Assembly: GCF_048771995.1 (NCBI RefSeq)
Contig: NC_133033.1
Coordinates: 5,394,501 to 5,458,500 of the forward strand
Length of the DNA stretch: 64,000 bases
Direction of reading: 5' to 3'
Source of the DNA: Taeniopygia guttata
Taxonomy: Eukaryota; Chordata; Aves; Passeriformes; Estrildidae
Under the pieces are notes generated by a model that was given only the letters and a program-made list of their open reading frames with translations, did not search any database and had not been told where the DNA came from. The position numbers and the translations under genes were made by a program. Below are positions 1 through 36,032 of the stretch, piece after piece; within the stretch, counting starts at the first letter, position 1, and the number at the start of each line of letters is the position of its first letter.

Positions 1-3000
1 ACATATATATACATATATTTGAAATGACAGCTTTTAATAAGCACCCTATATTTTTAGAGAATTCTACATCTTGAGAGCATTCTGCTTTTTTCTAAAAGCA
101 CTTAAAAAGCATCTGGCAGAATTATCTGAATTTTTTGGTGCCATGCCTGAACTAAGTGTCCCTGCTGCACCAGACTCTGACTAAAGCCTCTGGTTAAATC
201 CTGGCTCTGGGCAAAAGAGAACCAGCCAGCACTGAAACACTAACTCCACAACTACAATCTCTCTGATCTTCTGTTATTTTATTATTTTTAACTTCCTCTA
301 TCCCAAGGCTCCTTCTGCTCTACTCTCCTCAAGAGAAGTGGCAAGAGTGCAGCTGCAAGCTGTGAGGCAAAAACTGTGACAGTTGTGCTCTACAGATTGG
401 CACATAGCACAGGACAAAAATTAATGCAGAGTACCTCTGGTGTATTTTGTATATAGGCAAAATCACATCTACATAATCACTTAACGTGTGATATTTTACT
501 CCTGAAACTGTGAAGAACCTTTTAACATTACAGTGCTCTATAGTAAAGTGATGTTACAGTTATGCTGGAGACTGTTGGTTAAATACATTTTTACAAACAT
601 TTCCAAGATTTCTATTGGGATCACTCAGGTTTGAAGTAGGTTTTGCACCTTAAAGTACAACATTTATGAATTTCTTCTGTGCTAAAGAAAGCAAATTATT
701 ATTTGATTCCTTGGCCTTAAGTGAATCAGCTTACAACAGGACAGGCAGCAAATTTGGAGAATGGAAACAAATTGCTCAAGTCAAAAAATACCCCAGTGAT
801 CATTTAATTACCGTTGGCACATTTCCTACCGAAATGCTCTGGAGGCAGTGAAATACCGTAGCGATGGGACTGCGAGGTACCCGGACAGATTTATGGAAGG
901 GGATGTGAAGTAAACTGTCCTTGGGGCTTTCCTGCCCCCTGCCCGTCTCTCCGGTGCTGGGTAAGATAATTGGAAGTTTATTGATGGGTTCTTGGTGCCA
1001 GGCGGTGCCGCAGGGGCGGCTCTGCCCGGGCACAGCTCTGCTCCGTGGGGCTGGCAGCTGCAGCCCTGCCCGGGGGATCTCGGCTGTCTGCCGGGGAGGA
1101 TGAGGCAGCAGGGAGGGCTCTTGGGACGATACCTGCCCTGCCATGGCAGCAGCAGAGCATGGCAGGGGTGGGTGGATGGAGCTCTGTGCTGGAGGCAGGT
1201 GTGACCCAGAGGGAACTGCTGGATCCCCCCCTAAGGACAGTGGGGATGGAGAGGGGAGCTACCAACAGCCTCTCGTGGAGAGAGCTTGCACTCTCTGGTG
1301 CTGGTGTCACACTGAACTTAATTTTTAAAAAGAAATAAAATAATCATGACCGTGCAATTTTCTAGCTAGCAATTCTTAGGCTTCACTGAGAAAGTCCTCA
1401 TGAGAGGTTACAAAAGCTGAACTGCTTCTACTTTCTGGCTGTGATTATCAGTAATTTTGTATCTGTACTGGGATTTGTAGGTGCAAAGGAAGGGCTTTTG
1501 TGCAAACTTCCATTGTCTGTATCCCACTCCTATGTTTATCAGTCGCTAATTTGCCAGTGCAGCAAATTTCTGAAGATAAATATGTACAAACAGGAGGAGG
1601 GGTGAAGGTGGGACCAGAAAAACAACGAGGAGAAAAAGAGGGGCTCATTACAGTTGGTGGAAAGGAAATTCATGTACATTTAGAATGTGCAAATCATTAC
1701 AATCTTGCCCAAACATTATGGATCAAAGAACTATGCCAAATTTTGCTCTCTGTTTCTGAGATTCATCAAAATAATGCCAGAAAAGCAATTTCTTCTTATC
1801 AGCCTTTATCTGTTACAGAAGCTGTACATAGCCATAGAAATATTCCTGTTTTCCCACTACCATTTTAAAACAGATTGGTAAGAATCTGTTACCTTGAATT
1901 TCCACTTTATGGAGGAATGTTCCATATGCAGTTCCATGTTATGGCTTCTCTGAAGACAGTGTTAAGTTATATAGCTGTGTACTCATCAGCAGGGTTAATA
2001 AATGATTTCTAGTTATGGGGTAAGGATGGAGAAATCTGCTGAATGGAGATAAAGAGCAGAATTTGGGTGATATTCAGGGCATTTTAATGGTCTCAAGTTT
2101 GCCATGAAAAAGAGGAAAGTTTTTAGATGCTTCTCCACCAGATTGTGCTTTTATTTCAGGTCCTTATGAGAGGGATTCACCTCCTAGTATGTTCTGTCTG
2201 TTTGGAGAGGAGAAACTTGGCTGTCCGAGGGACAGGTGCCTATTGAGGGCATCTCAGTATCTAAAATCCTCTACCAAGTGCAGAAGGAGCTGAGCAGCTC
2301 TGTTGGTGTCAAGTGGGGCAGCTGAGATTCTCGTTAGCATTTCTCCCTGCTGGAGAGAGCCTGGGTCCTGGCCAGTGCATGGCAGCATTGCATGAGGAAG
2401 GCAATCCTCTTTCTCTTCTAATTAGGTGGATTGCTGTGCTCTAACATCTGGAAAACCTGGGGCTAAACGGGACAGAACAAGGGCAGGAGGGGAAAGGGGA
2501 GTGTGTGTTTGTGTAAATATATGTGTATGTAAGTGTGTGTGTGTGTGTATATTCATGTTCTGATGTAAATGAGAGACTGCCTGGGTTATCAGGCAAAGCC
2601 CAGCAAGTTTGCCAGACAAAATGTAATTAGGCATCTGTGCAAGTGGACTGTTCCTAACTGCTGGATAATACAGCTTTATTCCCAGGTATAAACCAGACAT
2701 AATATTGCAGTAGAATCCCACTGGGTTCCTGTCACTGGCTGAAATCTGGGATATGACAGGTCTTTTAGAGGGATTTTGCTGCTTTCCAGGTGCAATTGCC
2801 ATTGCAGTGATTGGTACCATCTAAATGGTGTGCTCTGGTGTAGGGGCTCTGCAGATATGGCAGTAAGTAGTTCTGCTTCTGAAGACAAAAATTTCCTAAG
2901 TGCAATGTCAAAAAAAAAAAAAGCTTATTGTAATTTATATGCATTTATATTTATTGTACTTGTAATTTATCAAAGCCATAACTTCCCTGTAGAGGGCTGA

Positions 3001-3842
3001 AACTACTAAAGCAGAATTCCTTTGTAAGTAACTACCTCAAAGCACTTTGGGAGAATTTCTTCCATGGTTTTGGTTCTCCCACAACTTGATGGAATAAAGT
3101 GATTGCGAACTGCACTTTGTTGTAGTACCTGATAGTTTAATTTGAGCAGGCATCTCTGGTTCAGCTGTCCATTAGGCTTGCAGAGGAGAGTGCTCCACTC
3201 AGCTTCTATCTGACAAGCGCCTCATTTGTATGTTAATGTTGAGTTGTGATTTCCAGGGAAGGCATTCAGCGTGTTGTAAAGGGCCTTACTGGCAGATTGC
3301 AGCTAAATTGATGCTCGACTCACTAAATATTTACCCTACACATCCCACTTAATATGTCCAAAACCAGGCATACTGTGAAATCCTGAAACCTGAATCTGTG
3401 CTTACGAAAGTCAGGAAGCTGGTAATGTCAGCGTGGAGCCAAGTGGAGCCCCGGCGCTGCCAGCACAGCCCCAGCCTCTCCCTGCAACCTTCCCATTCCC
3501 ATTCCCATTCCGTGCTGCTGTTCCCAGCCGGGGCTCACCCAGCTCTGGCCCCGGGACTCCCCTGGCTGCTCCTCGTGCTGCCCCCTCAGTTGCCACAGCC
3601 CTGCTGCCCCTCCTTCTCTCCTTCTCCAGGGCTGCCGTGGTCCCTAGAGGATGCATCCTGAGGAGCTGAGGAGGCTGTGGCCTCACCGGCTCTTTGTCAC
3701 TGGGAGAAATGTTTTGGGGTAGGACAGCCCTGGTAATGCCTTTGTGCCTTTGCCCTCAGTCGACCCTAATGTGCTAAAGCTGGGCCAGTGGTGAGAGCTG
3801 GTTGGAGACCTCCCAGCTCACTTGTTTGTTTTTATTCCCAAG
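1..3842 (+). other. LRP8: LRP8 intron, 5' part (no exon seen)
   Basis: I infer that this is intron upstream of the first visible LRP8 exon, because that exon needs one base from an exon further left. I looked for the cysteine spacing and SDE motif of further LDL-receptor A repeats on the plus strand and found none. The signal peptide and first repeats must therefore lie outside the window. The stretch holds a GT-rich simple repeat near 2502-2552 and a short run of CCCATT near 3491-3510. Nothing else is recognisable. Confidence 0.7.
2502..2552. repeat. GT-rich simple repeat
   Basis: Alternating GT/AT dinucleotides with interruptions, in an LRP8 intron. No function is implied. Confidence 0.8.
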
Positions 3843-25878
<22,036 letters not shown>

Positions 25879-28150
25879 GGATGAAGATGCTGCTCCAATC
25901 ATCAGACACTGAACAAATCTGCTTTGGATCACAGAACCTGCTTCTTCTTTTTGGTCATTATTTATGTTGCAGAAGGGTAACCACAAAGTTATAATGAACT
26001 GCAAACATCCAAAGGATGTGAGAGTTTTGTATGTATAATCTTTTATACACATTTTAACTGGTTGCACTACCCATTTGTGATAGTGAATAAGCAACAGCTG
26101 AGCTACTAACTCAATGTACATAATCAGCCAGGCTGAAGGTTCAGTAGCTATTGCTTTATTTTAAGATTATATTTATAGATATTTTGTAAATATGTTGAAT
26201 ATGCTTTGTGGCTATCCATCAACATAAGTAAAATAAATTCTGTACAGGCAGTTTAGAAATATTTATTAACAAAATCTGGATTATAAAATCTGTTCTGTAA
26301 ATATAGTAGAGGGGTGAGAGTATTTATTTTTTGTATGTTTGGCTTGCTGTGCATAGATTATCTGTGTATATATCTATCTGGATGAGATAGATATATAGGC
26401 ATATAAATATATACATATATATAAATATATATACATATATTTTAAAACTACTAGCCTACATTTATGAAAATTAGGAATAATTAAATATTTACAGGATGTT
26501 TGAGAAGTTTGCTTTGAAGTCTAAAGATACTATGTAAGAAAGAGCTGTAGTGTAAGATAGCTGACCAGTGAAGCACTCCATAACAAACAGCTCCTGATTT
26601 CCATCCTGGCTCTTAAGGGCTTCTTTACATTTTCTAGTCTTTCCATGAAGAATTCGTGCAGTGCACTTAACTGGAGAGCTTTGCCTACAGCATTTCAGTC
26701 AGGACAAACTACAGCACCCAGGGTTTTTGTGCTGTGTTGTTGCTTTTTGTACAGCTTGGTACAAATCTGATTTGGTTTTTGTTCATTTGTTTCTAAATGT
26801 AAATCTAAATGCTCTTCCTCACTGGGGATCTTGCATCTCTTAAATCAGCTCAGAATTAACAGAAACAAAGATTTAGCCATATATTTCCACACTCCCAAGT
26901 GAGCACTCTCCCTGGTTCATCAGGAAAATAACACAGTAACAAAAGTCACTTCCTTCCCTCCTTGCCCCCTGCTCATACTGAAAAAAAATCCAATTTTAGG
27001 AGCTGCTGTGGCACACACAGAACTCTTCCCAAGTCCTGCCTGTGGAACAAGCTGCCCATGGCAGGTCTCCCAGAGCACTGGGCAAGGAGGCCAGAGCAGG
27101 TTAAAAACTCCCAGCCTTTCCAGTGTCTTCGGCTGGGTCATCCCGCACCTGGCAGGAAAATCACTTGGCTTTTCTCATCTCATTCTATAGGATTTCCTGG
27201 GAATTCTGTTGGAAGTGAATACACTTACCTCCCACCGAATAATGGGCTAGTACCTCCCTGAGCTGTACCAAATCCTAGAGAAATCTTCCTCATGTTTTTA
27301 TGTCAGTCCAAGCTTTTGTATTTGAGTGAGTGGAAAAAACTCAGACTGAGTAGGTTTGGTGGTTTTTTGTTTTTTTTCATTTCTTTTAGAATAAATTTAC
27401 AGAGTAATGTGAGCTGGAAGCTGATTCTTGACTAAGAGAAGAAAGAAAGTGTTTAAAGCCCTGGTATGCATTACAGACATAATACATACTCTCAAATGCC
27501 TCATGGCCTACATAGACAATACAGAAGTAATCAAGCATCCTTCTATTCCAAATTTTAGATTTTAAGGGAGTGACAACATGAGTTATCCCATTATTGTTTT
27601 AAGGTATGAAGCTCTCTTTCTATAAATCCATGCACTGTGTGCATGAAGAAAAAAGCTGAGAAAGGCTGTATGTGATAACACTGTAACTAACAGATGAATG
27701 TAAATATATATGAAAGTTCTACAGTTTTGATACTTTTTTAAGAACACACAAACAAACCTGTACAAACTACGTGTAAAAGACTGCAGGTTTTTTCAAACCA
27801 TTGTAAATGAACTCAACGTGCAGTGCTGATTTCAGTCTTTACAGATTTATAACTACTGAGAAGTCAAACACCAAATTTTTTTTTTAATAAATTAATTATT
27901 TTAAATAATGGTTCAGATTGGTAGGGTGATATTTAACATTGTAATCATTTCTGCTCTGTCTTGTCATACTGAAGTTCTGTTAGAATAAGTCTTTGCTTGG
28001 TGCCTTTTGTGTTTCAGTTCTGACCTTCCAGACAAAAGGCCCAGGGAGGGGTGGGGGGGCTCTGTGTAACACTTGCTGTACTGGAAACCAAATGAACACG
28101 TTTGTAAAACAGTGCACTGTTTCTATAGAAAGATTAAATTTTTTTATCTG
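25879..28150 (+). other. LRP8: LRP8 3' UTR (extent uncertain)
   Basis: AT-rich sequence directly after the LRP8 stop. Candidate poly(A) signals are AATAAA at 26232-26237, AATAAA at 27886-27891 and ATTAAA at 28133-28138. A TA-rich low-complexity patch lies near 26360-26445. Which signal is used cannot be decided from sequence. Long 3' UTRs are known for LRP8, so the distal ones are plausible. Confidence 0.55.
26360..26445. repeat. TA-rich low-complexity tract in the LRP8 3' UTR
   Basis: Runs of ATATAT/ATACAT within the presumed 3' UTR of LRP8. Confidence 0.75.
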
Positions 28151-31100
28151 GGATTACTGAACTAATTACTTCATGGTGTCTGAAAGGGGACTGTATCATA
28201 TTTTGGTCTAAGTTTTCCCTAACTCTTAATTGCCCAAAGTCAGAGTGGGATTTGGGAGCAGTGCTGTGTAATGCAGCTGTCCAGCTGCAGTGTCACAGCA
28301 GCAGCACTGGGGACAGTTCATATTCCACAACAGAGCACTTTGTTCTGAAGTGTCTTTTCTGCCACGTTGGTTTTGGTCATCTGCAAACCACATGGAAAAC
28401 AGCACCAGCTTCATTTCCTTGACTCAGTGATGTACCTCAGTAAAACTTCCGGTGGTACAAGTACACCAGTCCTTTCCCAGTGTGAGAAAATGTCCCAGAA
28501 CTGAACAGTGCCCACACCACAATTGATGGAGTTTTTCACCTGAACTATTCAACAACTAATTGCAAGCGACTCGGTTTCTTCTTGGAGCTTTTAGTAAAAC
28601 ACCTAAACATGCTGCAAAACTCCTTAGAGGCACACTTATGCCATCTTGGAAAAAAGACAGAAATACTGCTGTTCTTGGAATCTCAAGAGGCAAGCTCAAC
28701 TTCTTTTCTTTTAAACATACGAACAGTCCCTCCCATAGAAATAAAGCTGGAAAAAGGTTCATGTACTGGAAGTAGGACAATAATTCTGGCTGGACACATA
28801 AGTGACTCAGAACTAAACACACTGTTAGCTTGCTCTCTCTTCCCTGTCTCTTGAAAAAATGAAATCCTGGATAATACAGTACAATGCAACACTACACAAC
28901 CCTTCCCCATCACATGTTGTTCAAAGCCCTTGGAAGCAGTGCCTTTATTGAAATTCTCTTTCAGTCAATTCTTACTCCCAAAGGAAGCAGCCAAGCAGAT
29001 AAAACTTTTCAAGCACAAAGAGTTATTGCCAAACTAATATGGACGGGTGTACTGGTAAATATTGGTGGTTTAGTTTTCTATCTAATTGAAAATAGGCTTT
29101 TTCTTACTTCAAAACATTCTTCCCTTTCAGTTAAGCATTTTAGCAAAGTAATATGGTAACAAATAGAAAAAAGGAAACAACAACAAAATTCTCTCCAGGT
29201 CTAAACAGCAAGGACAGCACAAAAGAAAATTGAAAGAGCCTCATAAGAGAGTCACAAACCTAGCTGGGCATTAAGTTATGCCTCCCAAAAGAACTCCCTT
29301 TTTAAAGTATTAATATTGTATTAGCAATAATTTTATTTTTTTTTTGTTTCACTTCTTACACATAGCAACTGTCCAGTCTAATCCACACCAACACTGTTCT
29401 GCCCACACCCATTAAGATGCTCTATGGACTACAGGGACTCATCTCTGTCCCTCAGTGTTTATTTAACACATGTAACTCAGTCACCTTTCTGCCTTCTGCG
29501 GGAATATGTGTGCTCATTTCCTTGCACTGTTTGCTCTCCATCAAATCAGCCTTTTAACTTTGGGAAACACTTTTAAATCTGTCTTCCTAATCTACATCCT
29601 TGCCTTGAAGCAGGGGCCTACAGCCATAGGCTGTTGTGAGCTCTTTTCACTACTCCAGTTCAGGCATTTATGGAGTGGTGCCAGTTCCAGTTGTCTCCTA
29701 CATGCACACATTTCCTCTGCTGTCCCCTCCTGAGAATGGGACTGATAGAAGGGCTTTGGTGGGCAAATGGCATCCAGGCAGGGTGAACCCACCAAGCCCA
29801 GAAGAGAAAAATGGGGGTGTTAACTTTCCACAGAGACCAAACTGGCTCTTCTCAGACAGATGAAATGAGCCTGGCCAAAAGTTTGCCAGGCTCGTTACAC
29901 CCCTGGGAATTAACTGAGCCACCTTGTTTTACTTGGATGGCTTTGAGCACCAACTCCCCAGCCAAGACACAAATCCCAGAGTCCAATTTTACATAGGTAA
30001 AGAATAACTTTTGGCTTTTGCTATCACAGCAGCAGAGACCATGACACAATCAATCAGTTTCACAACAGATCACCTCCTGGGGCGTTCCCCGAAGATGGCC
30101 TGTATGCCTCAGGGTGCTGCACGTGGATTTCTCATCCCAACTTCCAGAAGAAGCCAATGAGCACCAGTCCAGGCTGTTCTTAGCTTTTACAGGAGGGCAG
30201 TAATGCTAACCTGTATCTCTATGCATCAGCAAGCAGAATGAGAATTAACATGCTTTAAAAATTATACTCTTTTTTCAAATTATTTGCAGCATTCAAATCT
30301 CTCCACGTACCTCAGTGGGAGAACATTTCCTTATGGGATTAGCCACAGCTGCCTGCTAAATTCCCCACTATCAAGGAAACCACCGTAATCTTGTCAGTGG
30401 TGATAAGGCAGTGCCGTAGCAGGAGCTGAAGTTATGTCAGTGAAACAAGCAAATCTCCCTGATAGTTTGATAGGCCCCTGCCGGGCTCCAAGGACAATGA
30501 ACACAGGATTACAGAAAGCTGGACTGGTGATTTTGTCTTCACATCAGTTCAGTTCTTCAGCCCTTGCCTCGAGGCTACAAAGTCAGGTAGAAGAGCAGAG
30601 GTTTTACCTACAGTTCTTGGCCAGGTACAACTGAGGCCAAATAGCAAAGACATTCCACATTACCCAATTCAGGACTTTATTTGCTGAGCCTGCCAATCAA
30701 GGAATTAATTAGTTCCACCTACAGTAATTTATTTTCATGCATATATTCCCCCACTGGGGCTCAGCTAAAAGCACACACATTACTTTAATTCAAGCCATTA
30801 CACATAAAAGATGATGGAAAGCCTTACAACCAAACAGTCAAGAAAAATCCCTGAATCTCCATATTTTACTAATAAGGCACAGACCTAAATAAGTTCTAAG
30901 CAAAGAGAGCACCTTGAAATGATGCTTAGAAGATAAACAATGCTTGGAAGGTAATATTTAGGTCTAAGCTTCATTGACAGAAATTTTCTTACAAAGGCTA
31001 AAGTTGACTTCAAGACTTCCTGTAATGAAAACCTGACTCAAAATTATTGGAAATTGACATTATTTTTAGTAATATCTGAAACCGATGTCACATTCAAAAG

Positions 31101-31390
31101 CCTTACCTCATGAACTGACTTAATATAACTTTGATCCTAAAAGTATATCAGTGGTAATAGAAGTCATGAAGAAGTTAATAATAAAAGCTTTCTCAATCAC
31201 ATCAGTGGCTGGCAGCCTGTAGAGGAGCAGGTGAGGTTAACAGAATCTCTTGCTACAGGGGTCTTTGCAGGAAAGGCCAAATTAAAACCATTTTTTGCCC
31301 TTTTGGAGTTCAGTTGATATGAGCTCCATCCCAGTGTGGCGAGGCATGAACTCTCCAAATTTCCAAATTACATCTCTCCTTCTGTCTTCC
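28151..31390. other. Intergenic, nothing recognised
   Basis: Between LRP8 and the poly-T tract. Only short open frames occur, without splice framing, family motifs or codon bias. No RNA gene or element was identified. Confidence 0.55.
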
Positions 31391-31418
31391 TTTTTTTTTT
31401 TTTTTTTTTTTTTTTTTT
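31391..31418. repeat. Poly-T tract (28 T)
   Basis: Uninterrupted run of 28 T. No adjacent retroposon body is recognisable, so it is listed as a plain homopolymer. Confidence 0.9.
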
Positions 31419-31692
31419 GAAGTGATTTAAGAACTATCCATACAGACTCTTAATCGCAAAAACCTACTTTGTCTCCTGCAGACTAAGAGACAAAAACAAG
31501 GGCTTGGCTCACAATCCCCAAGGATTACAGTTACAATTTTTCCTTTGCCTTGGCCATGGCTCTGCCCAGGACATAAATAAGCAGTGATGCTTTAATCATT
31601 ACAACTTACATGCACGACCACCAAATACAGAACATTTTGGTATTTTCTTCAGCCATATTATCAGTTTACAGAAGCTCCTGGAGCTACAATAT

Positions 31693-31853
31693 CTGCTGCA
31701 TAGAGAGGTTGTAGCTTCTCCATCCCTGGAAGTGTTCAAGGCCAAGTTGGAATATCCTGCTATAGTGGAAGGCATCCCTGCCCATGGCAGGAGGTTGGAA
31801 CTGGATGATCTTAAAGGTCCTTTCCAACCCAAACCGTTCCGTGAGTCCATGAA
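31693..31853 (+). mobile_element. CR1 LINE, 3'-end fragment, plus orientation
   Basis: The segment contains hallmarks of the avian CR1 3' end in order: AGAGAGGTTGT, TCTCCATCCCTGGAAGTGTT, CAAGGCCAAGTTGGA, CCCTGCCCATGGCAGGAGGT, TGGAACTGGATGATCTT and TTTCCAACCCAAACCGTTC. The ending is a degraded form of the usual TTCTATGA octamer tail. It is a 5'-truncated, non-coding piece of about 160 bp, moderately diverged. Confidence 0.92.
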
Positions 31854-32518
31854 TATGGCACCAAAAGAATATATGATATTCAAAGTATGATCACTGGCCT
31901 AGAATAGACTCTAAGTAATACAAATACACACAGATAGGGATGCACCCCAAGCCTGATTTATACACAACCGAAGACATGGGCCATCTGCAGCCCTAGATAA
32001 ATTAATTGAGAAGCTGTGACAGGACCATATGATGATGATGTGTTGTTTGTAACACATTACTCTGGACTTTCAGCTACACTATGCCAGGAATTAGCTAGTT
32101 ATGGTTTCCCATAGCAACAGGATATATGGGACAAACTGCTCAGGAAAAGCCAACTGAGCAGGAGCTGTACCTCCCCTGCTGAGCCAAGCCAGGTGCTGCC
32201 TTGCTTTGCAGGAAACTGAAACCCAGCTCCTACATGTGCATCTGCAGTATTTCTCCAATTTAGTCAAAATGCACCCCTTTCAAAACAGCTGGCATTTTAC
32301 CAGTCCCACACTGCTTCAGACCCTGCAGACAAAGCCTGGTCAACCCAAAGAAGGATGGATTAAACCCACTAAACTTGCCCCTAGCTGTCATTAATTTAGT
32401 AAGTCTTGGGCACAGGACTGTGCTTACAGAGCCACTGTCACTCGGCCGCTGTCCCCGCACAGTGACCTCACAGAGCAGCTCTGCAGTGACTGTGCTCAAA
32501 TGTGAGTGCCCAGCAAGC

Positions 32519-32670
32519 ACTGCAGCCAACACCAGTGAGTGCATGCACATCTCTGCACTGCAGCCAACACCAGTGAGTGCATGCACATCTCTGCACTGCA
32601 GCCAACACCAGTGAGTGCATGCACATCTCTGCACTGCAGCCAACACCAGTGAGTGCATGCACATCTCTGC
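32519..32670. repeat. 38-bp minisatellite, 4 copies
   Basis: Four 38-bp units in exact tandem register (starts 32519, 32557, 32595, 32633), each beginning ACTGCAGCCAACACCAGTGA and containing GCATGCAC. I saw no difference between copies, so the array is young or homogenised. It contains PstI-like CTGCAG and the palindrome GTGCATGCAC. Lies between LRP8 and MAGOH. Confidence 0.95.
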
Positions 32671-35600
32671 TACCTGCCCCAATAATCCAGTGTCCCTTCA
32701 GAAACAGCTTCCTGTTGGGAGTTCTCAACTTCCAGAGCAGGTGGGCACTTGGCAAATGCACCCCCCAGAAATTGCACAGGGCAGGGATGGGCCAGGGGAG
32801 CAAAGTGGAGCACAAACAGCACAACTTCAAACACCTGCTCACACCTTGGCCAAAACACATACACAAATCAGCATTTGTACTTATATATTATTGTGATGCA
32901 GAATTATCTCCCTCTTCCCTTAGGGACCTGTGTGCCATCTGTGTGACCTACACAGGCAGGCTAGGAAGGGTTCAATTTAATCCTAAATAAAGAAGCAGCC
33001 CCTTCTAATGAGCAGGTATACAGAAGCCTTTTAATTTCAATGAGTCACTTCAAGACAACATAATTTGTACTGTCAATAGCTATTAGTGCTATGAGGGCTC
33101 CAGAACTGTGAGCTTTGATTTAATGTCTTCCTTTTAGAGCACACTCTACCTTCTTAACAAGAACAAGGCCAAAGAGGAATAACCTTCAGGTGCTCCTGAA
33201 GATCAGGAGTCCACAGCCATAGATTATTTTGATTACCATCCCCTCATCTGAGAAAAATCAACACAGTGCTATCAGAATATTTATGTCATCAGACCAAATG
33301 AATCTCCAACAAGATATGAATTTATATTAATGAAGTATTAACTACTGCATTTTTGAGACTCTAGAGAGTACTTCTTGGGTTTTGGGGCTACAGGGAATCC
33401 ATATTTTCCAAACCAAGAAGTAACTTTGCTGGGTGACACTGGTTTTATGCAATATCAGTTTTGCCTACTTACCCCCACCTCTGCAGTAGCAGGCCTCCAG
33501 TATCTCCTCTTCTCCACCAACATTTTTAAGAAGTAAATGCTGATCAAAGTACAAAGTTTGCTTCCAGAGAAGGCGAGATGAGCTGACATGAAAGGAAGGA
33601 ACATGAAATGGGAATGACCTGAGACGAATGGCAATTAGAAAGAAACAAAGGGCAGCTGGGATGGAACTGTGGGAGACTGATGGCCCCAGCTGAGACTTAT
33701 TCAGAAGATTTGATAATCCTCTAAGGAGGAATTTTAACCTCCAAGTGCATGCACACAGGTGCTGCTGACAAGAAACAGAACATCTATAAAGAAAAAATAC
33801 AGAGGATTACTTTTTAGATGCGAATTCATGTCAGCCTTTGGCACTTAATCATTAGTACCAGCACTTAGTATAAAGTAAAAATATTTGGCAGTTTGAAAAT
33901 TGTGTTCACATATAATTACTGTGCTGGCATTAACTACATTCAACAAGAGGAGCAAAGAACTACATCGTAATTTCTGATAAAAAGGCAACTCCACCAGCCC
34001 CTTCTTTATGCTACTGTGACAACACAGGAAGACAAAGGTGATTACTTTCTTTTCTACCACTACCCTAAAATTAAGCCTTTCCCCACTGACACTCATTTGG
34101 CTTAACACCTCTGATTTGATGAGCACATTGAAGTAATTTTTTTTTTAGTTCTTCTCTGTCCGTCTCAAAGACTGCCAGAAGAAGTGAAGTAAGGCAAACA
34201 AGTCAATGATGAGCTGACAGAAAATACAATTTCCTTAGCAGAAGAGTCACATAATATATTTCTCATAAGACCTCCATATTTTTACATATTTTCATTTTTC
34301 TTTCTTCCTCTATGCAAAAAACTCACTGTCTTCTACTGACACTTCATTTTGAGAAAGAATGCAGTTTACTCCCCTACAAAAAATACTAGAGTGAGTGTCT
34401 TTTCAAGATCTTGAATAGTGAACAAAAATCTATATGAACCTAAATGACTTATAATGCTAGAACAGCCAAGACATTCATGTTTCTATAACCCAAATAAGAC
34501 AGATACAGTCCTATGCAGGCACCTTTGATATAGGAGACTGCAGGACAAACTACCCAGCTTCAGCTGAGTTCACCTGGGATAAGTGAAACAGGAGGGGGGA
34601 AACAGAAAAATAGAGAGAAAAAATGCAAGAGAAGAAATTCAGCTTCAGCAGAAATAATGCAGTTTTAATGGACCATGGAATATCAGACACCCAACAAGAA
34701 GATGACCTTTTCTCCAGTACTGAAATAACAAAGCAATAGAACACAAATGCTGATCAACCAACTTCAACTTAACAAAATCAATTTATATAAGAATAAAAGA
34801 ACAAAATCCGTGACCTTTTCTTTACTATTTTAAATAAACCAAATCCATCTACTGAAGTCTTCTTTTTGAACAAAAGTTATTGCCTGACCTTTCTTACTCT
34901 ACTGCAGGATGCAAAGTGACTGGGTGATTTAAGTGATTTAAGCTCTTTTTTCTTCCTAAATCAGAGGTTTGTGCCACCACAGAGAGGAGACTGTGCACAT
35001 CTTCCCCAGCCCCAAGACAGGAGCAGATTCTGTCGGTACCATCAGAGATCTGTGACATGTCCCTAAAACAAGGGGCAAAGCCCCAGAGGCAGGGGCTGGA
35101 AGAGGAGTGGATATTTGGGCTGGAATTTGAGTGCCCATCCAAACCAGGTCTATGTCTCCACAGCATTCTGCAACACACAAGTATTTCAGAATATACCTGC
35201 ACAATGAAGACTATTAAAAGTGATATATGTCAATGGAATATTTTATCTACTGTATCAACACCAAGATCATATACAGAACACTGACATAATTTTGTATGCT
35301 ATTCTCAAAGAATCAGAAGCACAAAATACATTATCTGAAATTAACCTTTTCTGTGATGAGCTCTTGATAATTTACTGGATTCTCTACACAAACTGTTTTA
35401 GAAACACCATGAAATAAAAACATGATGTAAATGAATGATAATTACATAATTAATGTAATGACAGCCTAAACATAATTTCACCTGTAATATTTCTCTTGTG
35501 GAAGCAATGTCCAAGTAATGTTCAACAGATGGATGCTGCTGCCTGGGATAATGGCAAAATACATTATTAATTGAAAATAGAAATGTGTTGTTATTTCCAA

Positions 35601-36032
35601 TCCTTTTAATCCCAAGAGCCATCTGTGGGCAAGGCCTTTTATTTGACACAGAAAAAAAAAAAAGAAAAAAAAAAAAACCCAAACCATATGCAAGTGTATT
35701 TGCCTATGTGGAAATATATCAAAATATATACATTAATTTCTCTACTCTATGTTAAAGTGCTGTCAATAAGAAACTGCTTGTGCACATCCCTATGATTTGA
35801 CAGGATGGGCTCAGAGTCAGAGTAATCCTGACTGACTGAAAATCAGAAATAATTCCTTGAGAGAGACAAATCACTTTATTTTGAGATATAACTCCCTGGC
35901 TTCTAGAAGGAGATTAGTGTATTACAGCCAGTATCATCCTTTTCATCTTGGTTGTTACCATTCTCTTCTTTTTTTACTTTTAAATCACTAAAAAACTGCC
36001 AGTGATATGAACATGGAACAGAATCAATCTGA
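32671..36032. other. Intergenic, AT-rich, nothing recognised
   Basis: No exon-like segment, RNA gene or named repeat was recognised. A-rich runs occur near 35650-35678. Confidence 0.55.
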
